The notes: generated by a model from the letters alone, not told the origin. DNA of 64,000 nt from Ignavibacteriales bacterium (GCA_016700155.1 CP065001.1:2604001-2668000), one strand, 5' to 3'; counted from the stretch's first letter, positions 1 through 6,898 are shown. Numbers and translations: made by a program.

Positions 1-156
1 AACACCATTAAGCATCGACTCAATCACATACAAAGCAAACCCTCGGGTAAGTCCAAATCTTCGTCCTTTAGCAATTACCTTAAACCGGGAACTATCCTCA
101 AATATCTCCCTCTGCTTCTCGTGATATGTTATATCTACTTGTATTTGTTTCTTCAT
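1..156 (-). CDS. Phage terminase large subunit, N-terminal part (cut by window edge)
   Basis: An open frame of 52 codons runs on the minus strand from an ATG at 154-156 off the left edge without a stop. Its product begins MKKQIQVDITYHEKQREIFE and carries KGRRFGLTRG at residues 30-39. This is the ATP-binding P-loop region of terminase large subunits, the motor that packages DNA into proheads. The usual GKT lysine is replaced by Leu, but a Lys stands at the front of the loop, as in the deviant Walker A of lambda gpA. It lies 44 bases downstream of the small-terminase-like gene on the same strand, which is the usual order. The identification rests on this short N-terminus and its neighbours; the nuclease domain is outside the window. 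Confidence 0.75.
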   Translation of the reverse strand, partial: MKKQIQVDITYHEKQREIFEDSSRFKVIAKGRRFGLTRGFALYVIESMLNGV

Positions 157-200
157 TTGCCTATTTATCCGCCTGTGGTGGACTGCCTATTGCATACTGC

Positions 201-515
201 CTATTTTCCCGCAGTCAGTTCTTTTCTATTGATAACGATTTCATACTCTCCATTCTCATCAAGTTTTTCAGCCTGCCCTAAATACTGTTTCCCAAGCCAG
301 ATAAGCATAGTCACATTTCCGCCCATTGCTACATCAATCTGTTTTCTCTTTAATCGTTGTTTGAGATTCATTCTCCCTTTTGTAAGAAAAATCTCAAATT
401 TTCTTTTTAGGGTGTTGTCATCGTATCCCAAAGCTTCGGCAATTTCTTTATTCGTTAACCCGAACGTAGCCAGCTTCTCTATTTGCTTCTCTGTTGTAAT
501 TTCTTTCTTACTCAT
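201..515 (-). CDS. Small terminase-like helix-turn-helix protein
   Basis: This 104-residue protein has a predicted helix-turn-helix near residues 10-45 (GLTNKEIAEALGYDDNTLKR). It is followed by a segment AMGGNVTMLIWLGKQYLGQ at about 63-81. That combination is typical of phage small-terminase/DNA-recognition proteins, in which the HTH binds the packaging site and the tail contacts the large subunit. The gene lies directly upstream of the large terminase fragment and is divergent from the capsid genes. It could also be a phage transcriptional regulator, since the HTH alone does not decide. The start is the ATG at 513-515. Confidence 0.65.
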   Translation of the reverse strand: MSKKEITTEKQIEKLATFGLTNKEIAEALGYDDNTLKRKFEIFLTKGRMNLKQRLKRKQIDVAMGGNVTMLIWLGKQYLGQAEKLDENGEYEIVINRKELTAGK

Positions 516-521
516 AGTCTC

Positions 522-663
522 TTACCTAATTAAATAAGGAAAATAGTCTTCAATACCTAAGATTATAAGGTAATATAATAAATTATCTTGACATTCTAAA
601 GTTTTATGCTTTTATTACCTAATAAGATTAAGATTTTTATTTGTTTAGCCTTAATTATTTATG
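522..663. repeat. Phased 18-bp direct repeats in the divergent phage promoter region
   Basis: Three related 18-mers are visible: TTACCTAATTAAATAAGG at 522-539, ATACCTAAGATTATAAGG at 553-570 and TTACCTAATAAGATTAAG at 615-632. Their starts are 31 and 62 bases apart. Weaker matches fall exactly in phase at 584-601 (about 10 of 18) and 646-663 (about 9 of 18). The array fills the space between the divergent terminase and head genes. A phased set of binding sites for a phage regulator, or a packaging (cos/pac) recognition region, are the two obvious readings. No function is shown directly. Confidence 0.55.
588..616 (+). promoter_or_regulatory. Candidate promoter of the phage head module
   Basis: A perfect TTGACA at 588-593 is followed after 17 bases by TTTATT at 611-616, which matches four of six bases of the bacterial -10 box. 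It points to the head genes starting at 681 and is embedded in the phased repeats. Bacteroidota-type sigma factors use a different consensus, so this is a candidate only. Confidence 0.35.
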
Positions 664-680
664 TGAAAGGATTCGATACG

Positions 681-1673
681 ATGAAATTTGAAGTGTTCAG
701 TACAGGTACGCATACCAGCGACAAAGGAGTAACTAAAGACTACTCTCTCGAAGATTTAAACTTCATAGCACAGAACTACAAACCCGAAACAGATGAAGCC
801 CCTCTTGTAATTGGACATCCACAGGATAACTCTCCCGCCTATGGCTGGGTATCATCTCTCGAAGTAACCCCGCAAGGAAAACTTGTTGCGGATGCACCTG
901 ATGATAAACTCCACCCCGATTTTCTTAACGCAATAAAAGAAGGTAGATACAAGAAAAGAAGTATCTCATTAACTCAGGATGGAAAGTTAAGACATATTGG
1001 TTTTCTCGGTGGTGCAGCCCCAGCCGTTAAAGGTCTTGCTGATATTCAATTCTCTCAGCCATCAAGTACAGTCTATGAATTTAACCTGGAGAATGAAAAT
1101 GACTCTTCAAACATTTCTAAAACAAATGATACTCCTGCTAATGTCCCTGATACTACTCAGTTTAATTCTCTGATCTCAAAGCTTGATGAGTTAAAAACAT
1201 CTATCTCCAATTTTAGCGCAACTGACAAAGACTCAAAATTCCAGTCTCAGTTAAAAGAAATTAACGATCAGCTAAACAGACTTCAGACAAAAGTAACTAA
1301 GAACGAACTCGATACTCTTCTGGATGAGAAATTAACTGAAGGTTCATTAACCCCAGCCGTAAAAGAAAAGATTCTGAACATATCAAACTATATGGAAGCT
1401 CAGAATTTCAGTGAAGGATTTATGCAGGAAAAGTTCTCTAAAGAAGTGAATGCATTAATGAAAGATTTGATCTACTCATTTCCGAAGTTAATTTACTATG
1501 AAAACTTCGCGGAGAAACCGGAGCAGGAGCACAATATATTAACAGATGAATTCGCCGGATATTCAGTCAATGAAGACTCAAAAGCATTACACAAAAAAGC
1601 ACTTGGACTTATGAAAAAAGATAACCTTACATACGTCGCAGCTATAAAAAGACTGTCTGTAATGTCACCCTGA
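681..1673 (+). CDS. Phage head protease/scaffold, Mu gpI-like
   Basis: The 330-residue product begins MKFEVFSTG. Its first 130 residues carry APLVIGHPQDNSPAYGWV and a later LRHIGFLGGAAPAVKGL, the pattern of Mu-like prophage I proteins. These proteins act as capsid-maturation protease and, through the C-terminal half, as scaffold. Residues 130-330 are charged and partly coiled-coil-like, ending with motifs (DEFAGYSVNEDSKALHKKA) common in such scaffold tails. I chose the ATG at 681 because GAAAGGA lies just upstream. An upstream in-frame ATG at 606 would add a hydrophobic leader not expected in this family and would overlap the promoter repeats. It is the first gene of the head module. Confidence 0.75.
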   Translation: MKFEVFSTGTHTSDKGVTKDYSLEDLNFIAQNYKPETDEAPLVIGHPQDNSPAYGWVSSLEVTPQGKLVADAPDDKLHPDFLNAIKEGRYKKRSISLTQDGKLRHIGFLGGAAPAVKGLADIQFSQPSSTVYEFNLENENDSSNISKTNDTPANVPDTTQFNSLISKLDELKTSISNFSATDKDSKFQSQLKEINDQLNRLQTKVTKNELDTLLDEKLTEGSLTPAVKEKILNISNYMEAQNFSEGFMQEKFSKEVNALMKDLIYSFPKLIYYENFAEKPEQEHNILTDEFAGYSVNEDSKALHKKALGLMKKDNLTYVAAIKRLSVMSP

Positions 1674-1703
1674 ACAATGTCATTCCGAACTTGTTTCGGA
1701 ATC
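1662..1703. repeat. Dispersed palindromic repeat, copy 1
   Basis: Downstream of the protease gene a truncated unit (TGTCACCCTGAAC) is followed by a full unit whose stem is ATTCCGAA at 1682-1689 and TTCGGAAT at 1695-1702, with a five-base loop. The first unit overlaps the end of the coding region. A related element is present at 3312-3354. The element resembles small palindromic repeats scattered through Bacteroidota-group genomes (recalled, not searched). Confidence 0.6.
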
Positions 1704-1801
1704 TAAAATATGATGCGACATAACCAATTGAAAACTAAATACTTAACATTAACCATTTAACTTTGAAAATTTAACATTTACCATTATTTACCGGAGTTCC
1801 G

Positions 1802-2725
1802 ATGTCTACTTTACTAAAGAAACGAATTGTTGACCCAGTTCTTACGAACATTGCCAGAGGCTTCACAAATGCTTCACACGTGGCAGTGAAACTCTTTCCA
1901 ATTGTTACAGTTAGCAAAGAAGGAGGTAAGATACCTCAGTTCACAAAAGAGGCTTTCAAGATATATAATTCTGAAAGAGCCATACGAGCAAAGTCGAACA
2001 GGATAAATCCTGAGAACCGGACAGAGATTGATTTCGTCCTTACCGAACACGACCTCGAATATCCCATAGATTACAGGGAGCAGGAAGAAGATGTGTTCCC
2101 CTCAAGACTTCACGCTACTACTGTTGTCACTGATGGAATATCTTTAAGACTCGAAAAACTTGCCGCAGATATTGCACAGAACCTTGCCACATATCCCACG
2201 GGGAACAAGGTTACACTTGCTGCGGGTGATAAATTTACTAACACGTCCTCAAACCCATTTGTCATTTTTGATGCTGCTAAAGAAGCAGTAAGAGGTAAGA
2301 TTGCTCAAAGACCTAATGTTTGTGTTCTTGGTCCTTCGGCTTTTAACGCTCTTAAAAATCATCCTGCGGTTCTTGAAAGAATCAAATACACTCAGCAGGC
2401 AATCATCACAGCAGAACTGTTAAGAGCATTGCTTGATTTTGATGAGTTGTATGTTGGTGATGCAGTCTATTCAACTGATGCTGGTGTATTCACTGACATC
2501 TGGTCTGATAATGCGATTGTTGCTTACGTTCCCAAAGCTAACACAGATGTTCCCCGCTCATATTACGAACCAGCTTTCGGATATACGCTCAGGAAAAGAA
2601 ATAACCCGATGATTGACTCATATACTGAAGGTGGAAAAGTTGAGATCATCCGTAACACAGATATTTTCATTCCTAAAGTAGTCGGCTCTGATGCAGGTTA
2701 CTTGATAAACGATACAAATGCTTAA
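1802..2725 (+). CDS. Phage major capsid protein
   Basis: The 307-residue protein is recognised as a phage major capsid protein of the type found beside Mu gpI-like proteases. It opens with a short N-arm (residues 1-40, KLFPIVTVSKEGGKIPQFT). A central helical and charged region (DYREQEEDVF, LRLEKLAADIAQNLAT) follows, then a C-terminal part with VLGPSAFNALKNHPAVLERI, LDFDELYVGDAVY and VAYVPK. These are recurrent features of HK97-fold capsid proteins. It builds the icosahedral head shell. It lies 128 bases after the protease gene and nine bases before the next gene, with an ATG start after CCGGAG. I see no frameshift; length is normal for the family. Confidence 0.75.
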   Translation: MSTLLKKRIVDPVLTNIARGFTNASHVAVKLFPIVTVSKEGGKIPQFTKEAFKIYNSERAIRAKSNRINPENRTEIDFVLTEHDLEYPIDYREQEEDVFPSRLHATTVVTDGISLRLEKLAADIAQNLATYPTGNKVTLAAGDKFTNTSSNPFVIFDAAKEAVRGKIAQRPNVCVLGPSAFNALKNHPAVLERIKYTQQAIITAELLRALLDFDELYVGDAVYSTDAGVFTDIWSDNAIVAYVPKANTDVPRSYYEPAFGYTLRKRNNPMIDSYTEGGKVEIIRNTDIFIPKVVGSDAGYLINDTNA

Positions 2726-2734
2726 GGAGAGAGA

Positions 2735-2926
2735 ATGAAGACATACATAATTAAAGATACAGACCTTATGATTAATGGTTCGATAGTTCCTGAAGGTTCT
2801 AAGATCGAATTGAACGATGAAGATGCAAAATCTCTCTCTCCTTATTTAACCCTGCACGGTGACAATGTTGTTCAACCTGTCATTGTCCAGGAAAAGAAAA
2901 AAGTAAAAACTGAAAGGACAAAATAA
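2735..2926 (+). CDS. Small phage head-module protein
   Basis: This 63-residue protein sits between the capsid gene and the cement-protein gene and overlaps the latter by one base (TAATG). A strong AGGAGAG precedes its ATG. The central part (MINGSIVPEGSKIELNDEDAKSL) resembles short phage head-module proteins whose fold carries an SH3-like or KH-like strand pattern; the tail is lysine-rich. I do not recognise a named family. Position and translational coupling suggest a minor head or linker role. Confidence 0.6.
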   Translation: MKTYIIKDTDLMINGSIVPEGSKIELNDEDAKSLSPYLTLHGDNVVQPVIVQEKKKVKTERTK

Positions 2927-3255
2927 TGTTAACCGAACAACCAATTTTAATTGCTTCAATACAAGCAGCAGCTAACCTTGCTAAAAATCTTTTCATAGGT
3001 TTTGACGGGGATATTTGCGGCAATGGTGTTAAAGCCTTAGGAGTCTGTAACGCTGAAACAGATGAATTAGAACAAGCTCCGGTTATGTCAAAAGGTATTG
3101 CACTCGTAACTACAGGTGATACAGTCACAGTTGGTGATAAAGTTCAATCCAATGCAGAAGGTAAAGCAGTTACGTTCGCATCTGGTGAAGCAAATGGTTT
3201 TGCAATGGACACCTCATCCGGTGCTGATGAACTAATCCGTATTCTTTTAGTCTGA
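2926..3255 (+). CDS. DUF2190-type capsid decoration (cement) protein
   Basis: The 109-residue product has the layout of DUF2190 proteins: an N-terminal helix (ILIASIQAAANLAKN), a beta-rich core with FIGFDGDICGNGVKALGV, and a GDTVTVGDKVQSNAEGKAV strand pair near residues 72-90. It ends in IRILLV. Members of this family decorate and stabilise phage heads. The start codon overlaps the stop of the preceding gene, implying translational coupling with the capsid operon. Family assignment is by pattern recognition, not by search. Confidence 0.7.
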   Translation: MLTEQPILIASIQAAANLAKNLFIGFDGDICGNGVKALGVCNAETDELEQAPVMSKGIALVTTGDTVTVGDKVQSNAEGKAVTFASGEANGFAMDTSSGADELIRILLV

Positions 3256-3311
3256 TGTCATCCCGAATCCCCTCAATGCTATTGCAGTCAAGGGATGAGG
3301 GATCTCTTAAT

Positions 3312-3354
3312 AGTGTCATGCTGAAAAATGTCATCCTGAACTCGTTTCAGGATC
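3312..3354. repeat. Dispersed palindromic repeat, copy 2
   Basis: A truncated unit (GTCATGCTGAA) is followed by a full unit with stem ATCCTGAA at 3333-3340 and TTCAGGAT at 3346-3353. The layout is the same as the copy at 1662-1703, but both arms have changed together so that pairing is kept. A further imperfect inverted repeat (TCATCCCGAATCCC and GGGATGAGGGAT) lies just upstream at about 3258-3302. Confidence 0.6.
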
Positions 3355-3416
3355 TTCATCTGTTTCAGCATCCTTTTAACATTTACCCGCCTATGGCGGG
3401 ATAAAGCAATGTAACA

Positions 3417-3881
3417 ATGAAACAATTAATCATCACAATCATTATAATACTCACAGTGTCTATTCCGTTGTACTCTCAGAACTCCGATAAACACGGAACC
3501 TTCCTCAACTTCAACCAGTCCACCTATGAAGCCTATATGACATCTCCCCAAGCATTCAGGTACTTTGAAGTTCCAGCACAGAAACAAAAAGGATTTACTT
3601 CAGTTGCATCAACTTCAGCGGACACTCTAAGCAGAAAAATATTCACAGGCTCAAACTCAGTTGATTCAGTATTCTCCTTCTGGTATCAATTCAGCATCCT
3701 CACTGATGACACTTTACAGATAAGCCATTCCGCAGCTTTTGGTTCCGCTGATATTATTATTGTTTTACCGTCAATTCCATTTACTTCTGTAAGATTGGAT
3801 GCGACTCAGGTAAACAATCTTTATTACAAAGTTTATGGAACAGGCACACCATCAACGATATGGAGTTTATTCGGCTACTGA
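3417..3881 (+). CDS. Secreted protein of unknown function in the phage segment
   Basis: The 154-residue protein starts with a clear signal peptide (MKQLIITIIIILTVSIPLYSQ, cleavage near residue 21) and is then polar and beta-rich. I recognise no family. Its stop overlaps the start of the next gene (TGATG), so the two are co-translated. It follows the cement-protein gene after 160 bases containing palindromic repeats, at the place where connector genes would be expected. Whether it is a virion part or a passenger gene cannot be told. Confidence 0.65.
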   Translation: MKQLIITIIIILTVSIPLYSQNSDKHGTFLNFNQSTYEAYMTSPQAFRYFEVPAQKQKGFTSVASTSADTLSRKIFTGSNSVDSVFSFWYQFSILTDDTLQISHSAAFGSADIIIVLPSIPFTSVRLDATQVNNLYYKVYGTGTPSTIWSLFGY

Positions 3882-4615
3882 TGAAACTACTTATTATAAT
3901 CTTTGCGTTTTCATTTCTAAGTCACTGCCAGGACTTTAGAAATTTTGGTTATCAGAAATATCAGTCCTTTGTTCCTCCTTCTCCTCCCGGTTGCCCTGTT
4001 GAACTTGTAGGTGATATGTTCGCGTACGGCGCTGAAACAGGTGATGAATCTGAAATAAGTTTTATATTCAATGACGTCACAGCCTCACAGGATGTTGCAT
4101 ACTGCGGTGATTGGTCCTTCAAATGCTTTGTACCAACAAGCGGTTCTTACTACTCAAAAGGAAGTGATGGTTTTGCTGTTGACAGCCTCTACGCAAGCAT
4201 TGCGGTTTACTTTCCTTCTTCAGTTGGTTGGCTTCCAAATACATCTTACTATTTCTTCTCTATTGCTGATAACACTTACACTTATCTTGCCGATATTCAG
4301 TTCAACATTGATGAATTCGGAATGTTCGAGAAGTTCATTTACAGCACTCAAGGCACATTCTCATTAGCTGATTTCTTTTTCTCATTCGATACCTGGTATC
4401 ACTTTGAAATATTCTTTCGCAGGGATTTAGGAAGCGGTTCACATTGCATAGTCTGGAAAGACGGAGAAGAAATTTACAATGCTATAGGCACAGCCTCAGA
4501 AGAACCCCGCGAAACATTCTGGGGATTGGAACACAACCCCGGTGGTGTCCCCTCATTCGATGCCTGGCTCTACATAGATCAGGTACAGGTCAGCACCCAA
4601 CGCATCGGAAACTGA
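3881..4615 (+). CDS. Secreted LamG/concanavalin-like protein
   Basis: I start this 244-residue protein at the ATG at 3881 because it overlaps the previous stop and begins directly with a signal sequence (MKLLIIIFAFSFLSHCQD). A Cys at the end of the leader could make it a lipoprotein, although the His before it is unusual for a lipobox. Residues 40-240 are aromatic and beta-rich (FDTWYHFEIFFRRD, HCIVWKDGEEIYNA, AWLYIDQVQVSTQRIG), as in LamG/concanavalin A-like jelly-roll domains that bind or cut glycans. This suggests glycan binding at the cell or virion surface. No specific family is recognised. Confidence 0.6.
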   Translation: MKLLIIIFAFSFLSHCQDFRNFGYQKYQSFVPPSPPGCPVELVGDMFAYGAETGDESEISFIFNDVTASQDVAYCGDWSFKCFVPTSGSYYSKGSDGFAVDSLYASIAVYFPSSVGWLPNTSYYFFSIADNTYTYLADIQFNIDEFGMFEKFIYSTQGTFSLADFFFSFDTWYHFEIFFRRDLGSGSHCIVWKDGEEIYNAIGTASEEPRETFWGLEHNPGGVPSFDAWLYIDQVQVSTQRIGN

Positions 4616-4924
4616 ACTCTCTTTTACATTATCATCTGAACATAACATTAACAACTAAACTCAAAAATAAACCTGTAAGCATTTGAATTAAAATTTTCTT
4701 TTGTACTTACAGGCTAATTTTTTACATCAGTCCAAGTTTAGGCAAACGCTCAGCCAAAATGCTGCGCCTTTTGAAATCGCTATTGCCCAAACTATTTGTC
4801 ATATTTTTTAATAGTTAATAGGCCTTAAAAAAAATTAATTGACAACTATCCATTAATTTATTATTCTTAATTAGTTAGTTCATTAAACTTGAATATTATA
4901 TGCTTCTTTTGGAAGGTTTCTATT
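4616..4924. other. Gene-poor gap with an inverted repeat and a 26-codon relic
   Basis: CCTGTAAG at 4672-4679 can pair with CTTACAGG at 4706-4713, followed by a T-rich run, which may terminate the preceding genes (long loop, so weak). On the minus strand 4722-4802 reads as 26 codons ending FKRRSILAERLPKLGLM, which looks like the tail of a once longer gene or a micro-ORF. No other coding signal is visible. Confidence 0.4.
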
Positions 4925-5857
4925 ATGTCTACAAAAATAGTCTTACCTCGCACAATATTATTCTTCTTATTAATCATATTTTGTTCATGTACAGCAAAGA
5001 TAGATTTAAACGAAGAAGATACTTTAGTAATCAGAAAAAGCTTTGAAGACCTTAAAGCTGGTATGGAAAGCATTAGTAAAGTGGATCCTTTCGCATTAAA
5101 TAAAATCCTTGATGAAAATAATACTCTTCGTCAGCAGCTTGAGTTATATCAAAAACAACTTAATTCATTTGGCGCAATTGGTGGCAGCGTAATTATTAAT
5201 CCACAAAATCGTGTCTTTTTTAAAATTGTTGGTTATAGCGGTTCTTTTAGAATTGATGCTTGGGTAAATGATTCATCAAATAAGTTTATTAAAAATGGAT
5301 ATTTACTTGATACAGATAAGCACTTAGATTTGAAGTTTGATTTAGCCACCAAAATGATTGAAGTAGCGGGGATTGATGCTTGGCGGGAAGCTACAGGGAA
5401 GAGTATGGACGGTTGGTTATGGGATTGCAGAGACGGCTGTCAGGGTCATACTCAGGATAAGATTTTTGATGCCAAATCTCGCTTTACGAGTAAAGTAAAC
5501 AATGTACGTCATTCAATAGATAATGAATATGAGACTAAAGTGGATGCAGCATTTACTCAATTTTTAAAATCCCCTTTTCCACTTCCATCGGGTTCACTTT
5601 CAGTTCCGCAAGCTATAGATAGGCGTTTGCAAAATTCTGGTGGTTATCATTCCATTTTTGTGCAGCTGACACCCACTGAATTAGATCGCAAACAAATGTG
5701 GGCAATTGAATTTGAAACTTATGTTTTAATTAATAACGAACGTTCTGAACTTATAGGCTTTACTCGGATAGATAGTTCCACAGATTCGAGTTGGGTTCTA
5801 AATACACCTTCAAACCCTGTAAATGTATGTACGTTTTTTGTCAAAGTAACCGAGTAA
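4925..5857 (+). CDS. Lipoprotein of unknown function
   Basis: I use the ATG at 4925, preceded by GGAAGG; an upstream in-frame ATG at 4889 would add residues before the leader. The 310-residue product opens MSTKIVLPRTILFFLLIIFC and has a Cys in FCSC near residue 22, consistent with a lipoprotein. A short coiled-coil (DENNTLRQQLELYQKQL) lies near residues 60-80. The rest is a mixed domain with conserved-looking DGWLWDCRDGCQGHT around residues 160-175. No family is recognised. It stands alone in AT-rich DNA between the phage module and the SymE-like pair and looks like a cargo gene. Confidence 0.65.
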   Translation: MSTKIVLPRTILFFLLIIFCSCTAKIDLNEEDTLVIRKSFEDLKAGMESISKVDPFALNKILDENNTLRQQLELYQKQLNSFGAIGGSVIINPQNRVFFKIVGYSGSFRIDAWVNDSSNKFIKNGYLLDTDKHLDLKFDLATKMIEVAGIDAWREATGKSMDGWLWDCRDGCQGHTQDKIFDAKSRFTSKVNNVRHSIDNEYETKVDAAFTQFLKSPFPLPSGSLSVPQAIDRRLQNSGGYHSIFVQLTPTELDRKQMWAIEFETYVLINNERSELIGFTRIDSSTDSSWVLNTPSNPVNVCTFFVKVTE

Positions 5858-6284
5858 AATTTTTAGCAGTATTAAGGCTTTATCCCATTACAGTGTTTTC
5901 AATTTATCTCTTATTATTTTTATTTTTTTATTCTTTTAGCCAATCCAACTTTAATTTCCTACTTCTCCTCTTTATTATTCATTTTTCAATCTTGCGTTTT
6001 TTTATCAATTATAACAACACCAAAAATGTTTTTGCCCCTTACATACAATTTGTTATTAGGCAGTCCCAACTTAACATCTGTAGTTAGCGGCAGTCGTCAT
6101 TCTAACCGAACCTGGTAAAGGCAAAAAGATAATACCAACCACTTTGTTCACCGGCATTACTTTTCGCCTTTACTTCTCTCAGTAAATCAAAAACAAAGGA
6201 AATGGTTAAGGGTCAAAAACAGTTTTTTTTGCACGGGTGAAGTGCACCCTTGCGGCGTTATCAACAAATAAAAAGGAGTGAGTT
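5858..6284. other. AT-rich intergenic stretch without a gene
   Basis: No open frame here has coding character. The left 200 bases are a T-rich run. The right half contains the 21-bp imperfect inverted repeat at 6115-6173 and a smaller hairpin at 6231-6253 (GCACGGGTG with CACCCTTGC), then the ribosome-binding site of the next gene. Confidence 0.5.
6115..6173 (-). other. Long hairpin, likely structured RNA or inverted repeat
   Basis: The arms at 6115-6136 and 6153-6173 pair over 21 base pairs with one bulged base and a 16-base loop. On the plus strand two positions would be A-C mismatches; on the minus strand both become G-U wobbles. The stem is therefore complete only in a minus-strand RNA. 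It could be an antisense or regulatory RNA, or the end of a small mobile repeat. Confidence 0.45.
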
Positions 6285-6476
6285 ATGATGGAAGTAAAAG
6301 AAACAAAAAACACAGTTGATGAGAAGGAAATACCTTCTCACAACTGCAAACAGCACCGCAGAGTTTTAGAGGAAACCCACGGTTTAAATAGTTTGCACAA
6401 TATCACTGTTGCGCGTGTTTGGCAGTGTGAAATCTGCGGGAAGAAATATGAACAGTATGATCCGAAGGGTTTATAA
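6285..6476 (+). CDS. Small zinc-ribbon protein
   Basis: The 63-residue protein starts at an ATG seven bases after AAGGAG; a second ATG follows at once and either may be used. Cys and His residues are arranged as HNCKQH near residue 20 and QCEICGKKYE near residue 51, consistent with a single zinc knuckle. No enzyme motif is present. It lies one base upstream of the SymE-like gene and the two are surely co-transcribed. I do not recognise the family; a nucleic-acid- or protein-binding partner of the next gene is an inference. Confidence 0.6.
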   Translation: MMEVKETKNTVDEKEIPSHNCKQHRRVLEETHGLNSLHNITVARVWQCEICGKKYEQYDPKGL

Positions 6477-6477
6477 T

Positions 6478-6660
6478 ATGAAAGTTTATGAATCATCAAT
6501 AGCCAAAAACATCGGGGACTTTAAAAAAGTCCCTGAGATTAAAATCAAAAATATTAAGCTGCTTAATTCCGGTTTTGAAATCGGGAAAGAGTATCAGGTA
6601 ATTTATGAAGAAGGTAAAATTATTCTGGTGTTAGTTGTTACTCATCAGGAAGTGAAGTAA
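6478..6660 (+). CDS. SymE-like small protein
   Basis: This 60-residue product carries VPEIKIKNIKLLNSGFEIG followed by EYQVIYEEGKIIL. This matches the swapped-hairpin (AbrB-like) core of SymE proteins residue for residue in the key places (P-x-I, L..GF..G, EG-I-L). E. coli SymE is an SOS-induced toxin controlled by an antisense RNA; relatives are widespread as small orphan genes. I chose the ATG at 6478, immediately after the stop of the zinc-ribbon gene. The family's usual C-terminal extension is absent, so toxicity is not assured. Confidence 0.6.
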   Translation: MKVYESSIAKNIGDFKKVPEIKIKNIKLLNSGFEIGKEYQVIYEEGKIILVLVVTHQEVK

Positions 6661-6790
6661 TTTCAGTTTAAGTTTATGCAAATCAATAAATCACATATTT
6701 TAACAATAAAAAAAATCGACACAGTTAGGGGTTACTCCCTACTCACTCCCTACCCTGTCAGCCCGAATTTTCAAATTCTCAAAAATAAAA

Positions 6791-6820
6791 AACCCTCAAA
6801 ACAATCTGTTTTAAGGGTTT
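6791..6820 (-). terminator. Intrinsic terminator of tRNA-Thr
   Basis: AACCCTCAAAACA at 6791-6803 pairs with TGTTTTAAGGGTT at 6807-6819 with one mismatch that becomes G-U on the minus strand. On the minus strand it is followed by TTTTATTTTT. It lies just beyond the 3' end of the tRNA gene. Confidence 0.8.
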
Positions 6821-6825
6821 CTAAG

Positions 6826-6898
6826 AGCTGGCTATGGGACTCGAACCCGCGACCTGCTGATTACAAATCAGCTGCTCTACCAACTGAGCTAAGCCAGC
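6826..6898 (-). tRNA. tRNA-Thr (anticodon UGU)
   Basis: The minus strand folds into a full cloverleaf of 73 bases. The acceptor stem is GCTGGCT/AGCCAGC, the D arm contains AGCTCAGTTGGTAGAGC, the anticodon stem is GCTGA/TCAGC around the loop TTTGTAA, and the T loop is GGTTCGAGTCCC. The anticodon is TGT (UGU), reading ACA threonine codons. CCA is not encoded. It faces the phage-bearing segment with its 3' end. Confidence 0.97.

Noticed and set aside
121..537. 138-residue plus-strand frame
   Set aside because: It lies antisense to the small-terminase-like gene and the start of the large terminase, and has low-complexity hydrophobic composition.
606..680. Longer start for the phage protease at 606
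   Set aside because: It would add a hydrophobic leader unlike the family and overlap the promoter repeats; the ATG at 681 has a better ribosome-binding site.
6061..6180. Integron attC recombination site
   Set aside because: A GTTAGC-like word and a long stem are present, but the paired core sites RYYYAAC/GTTRRRY are not, and no cassette array or integrase is visible.
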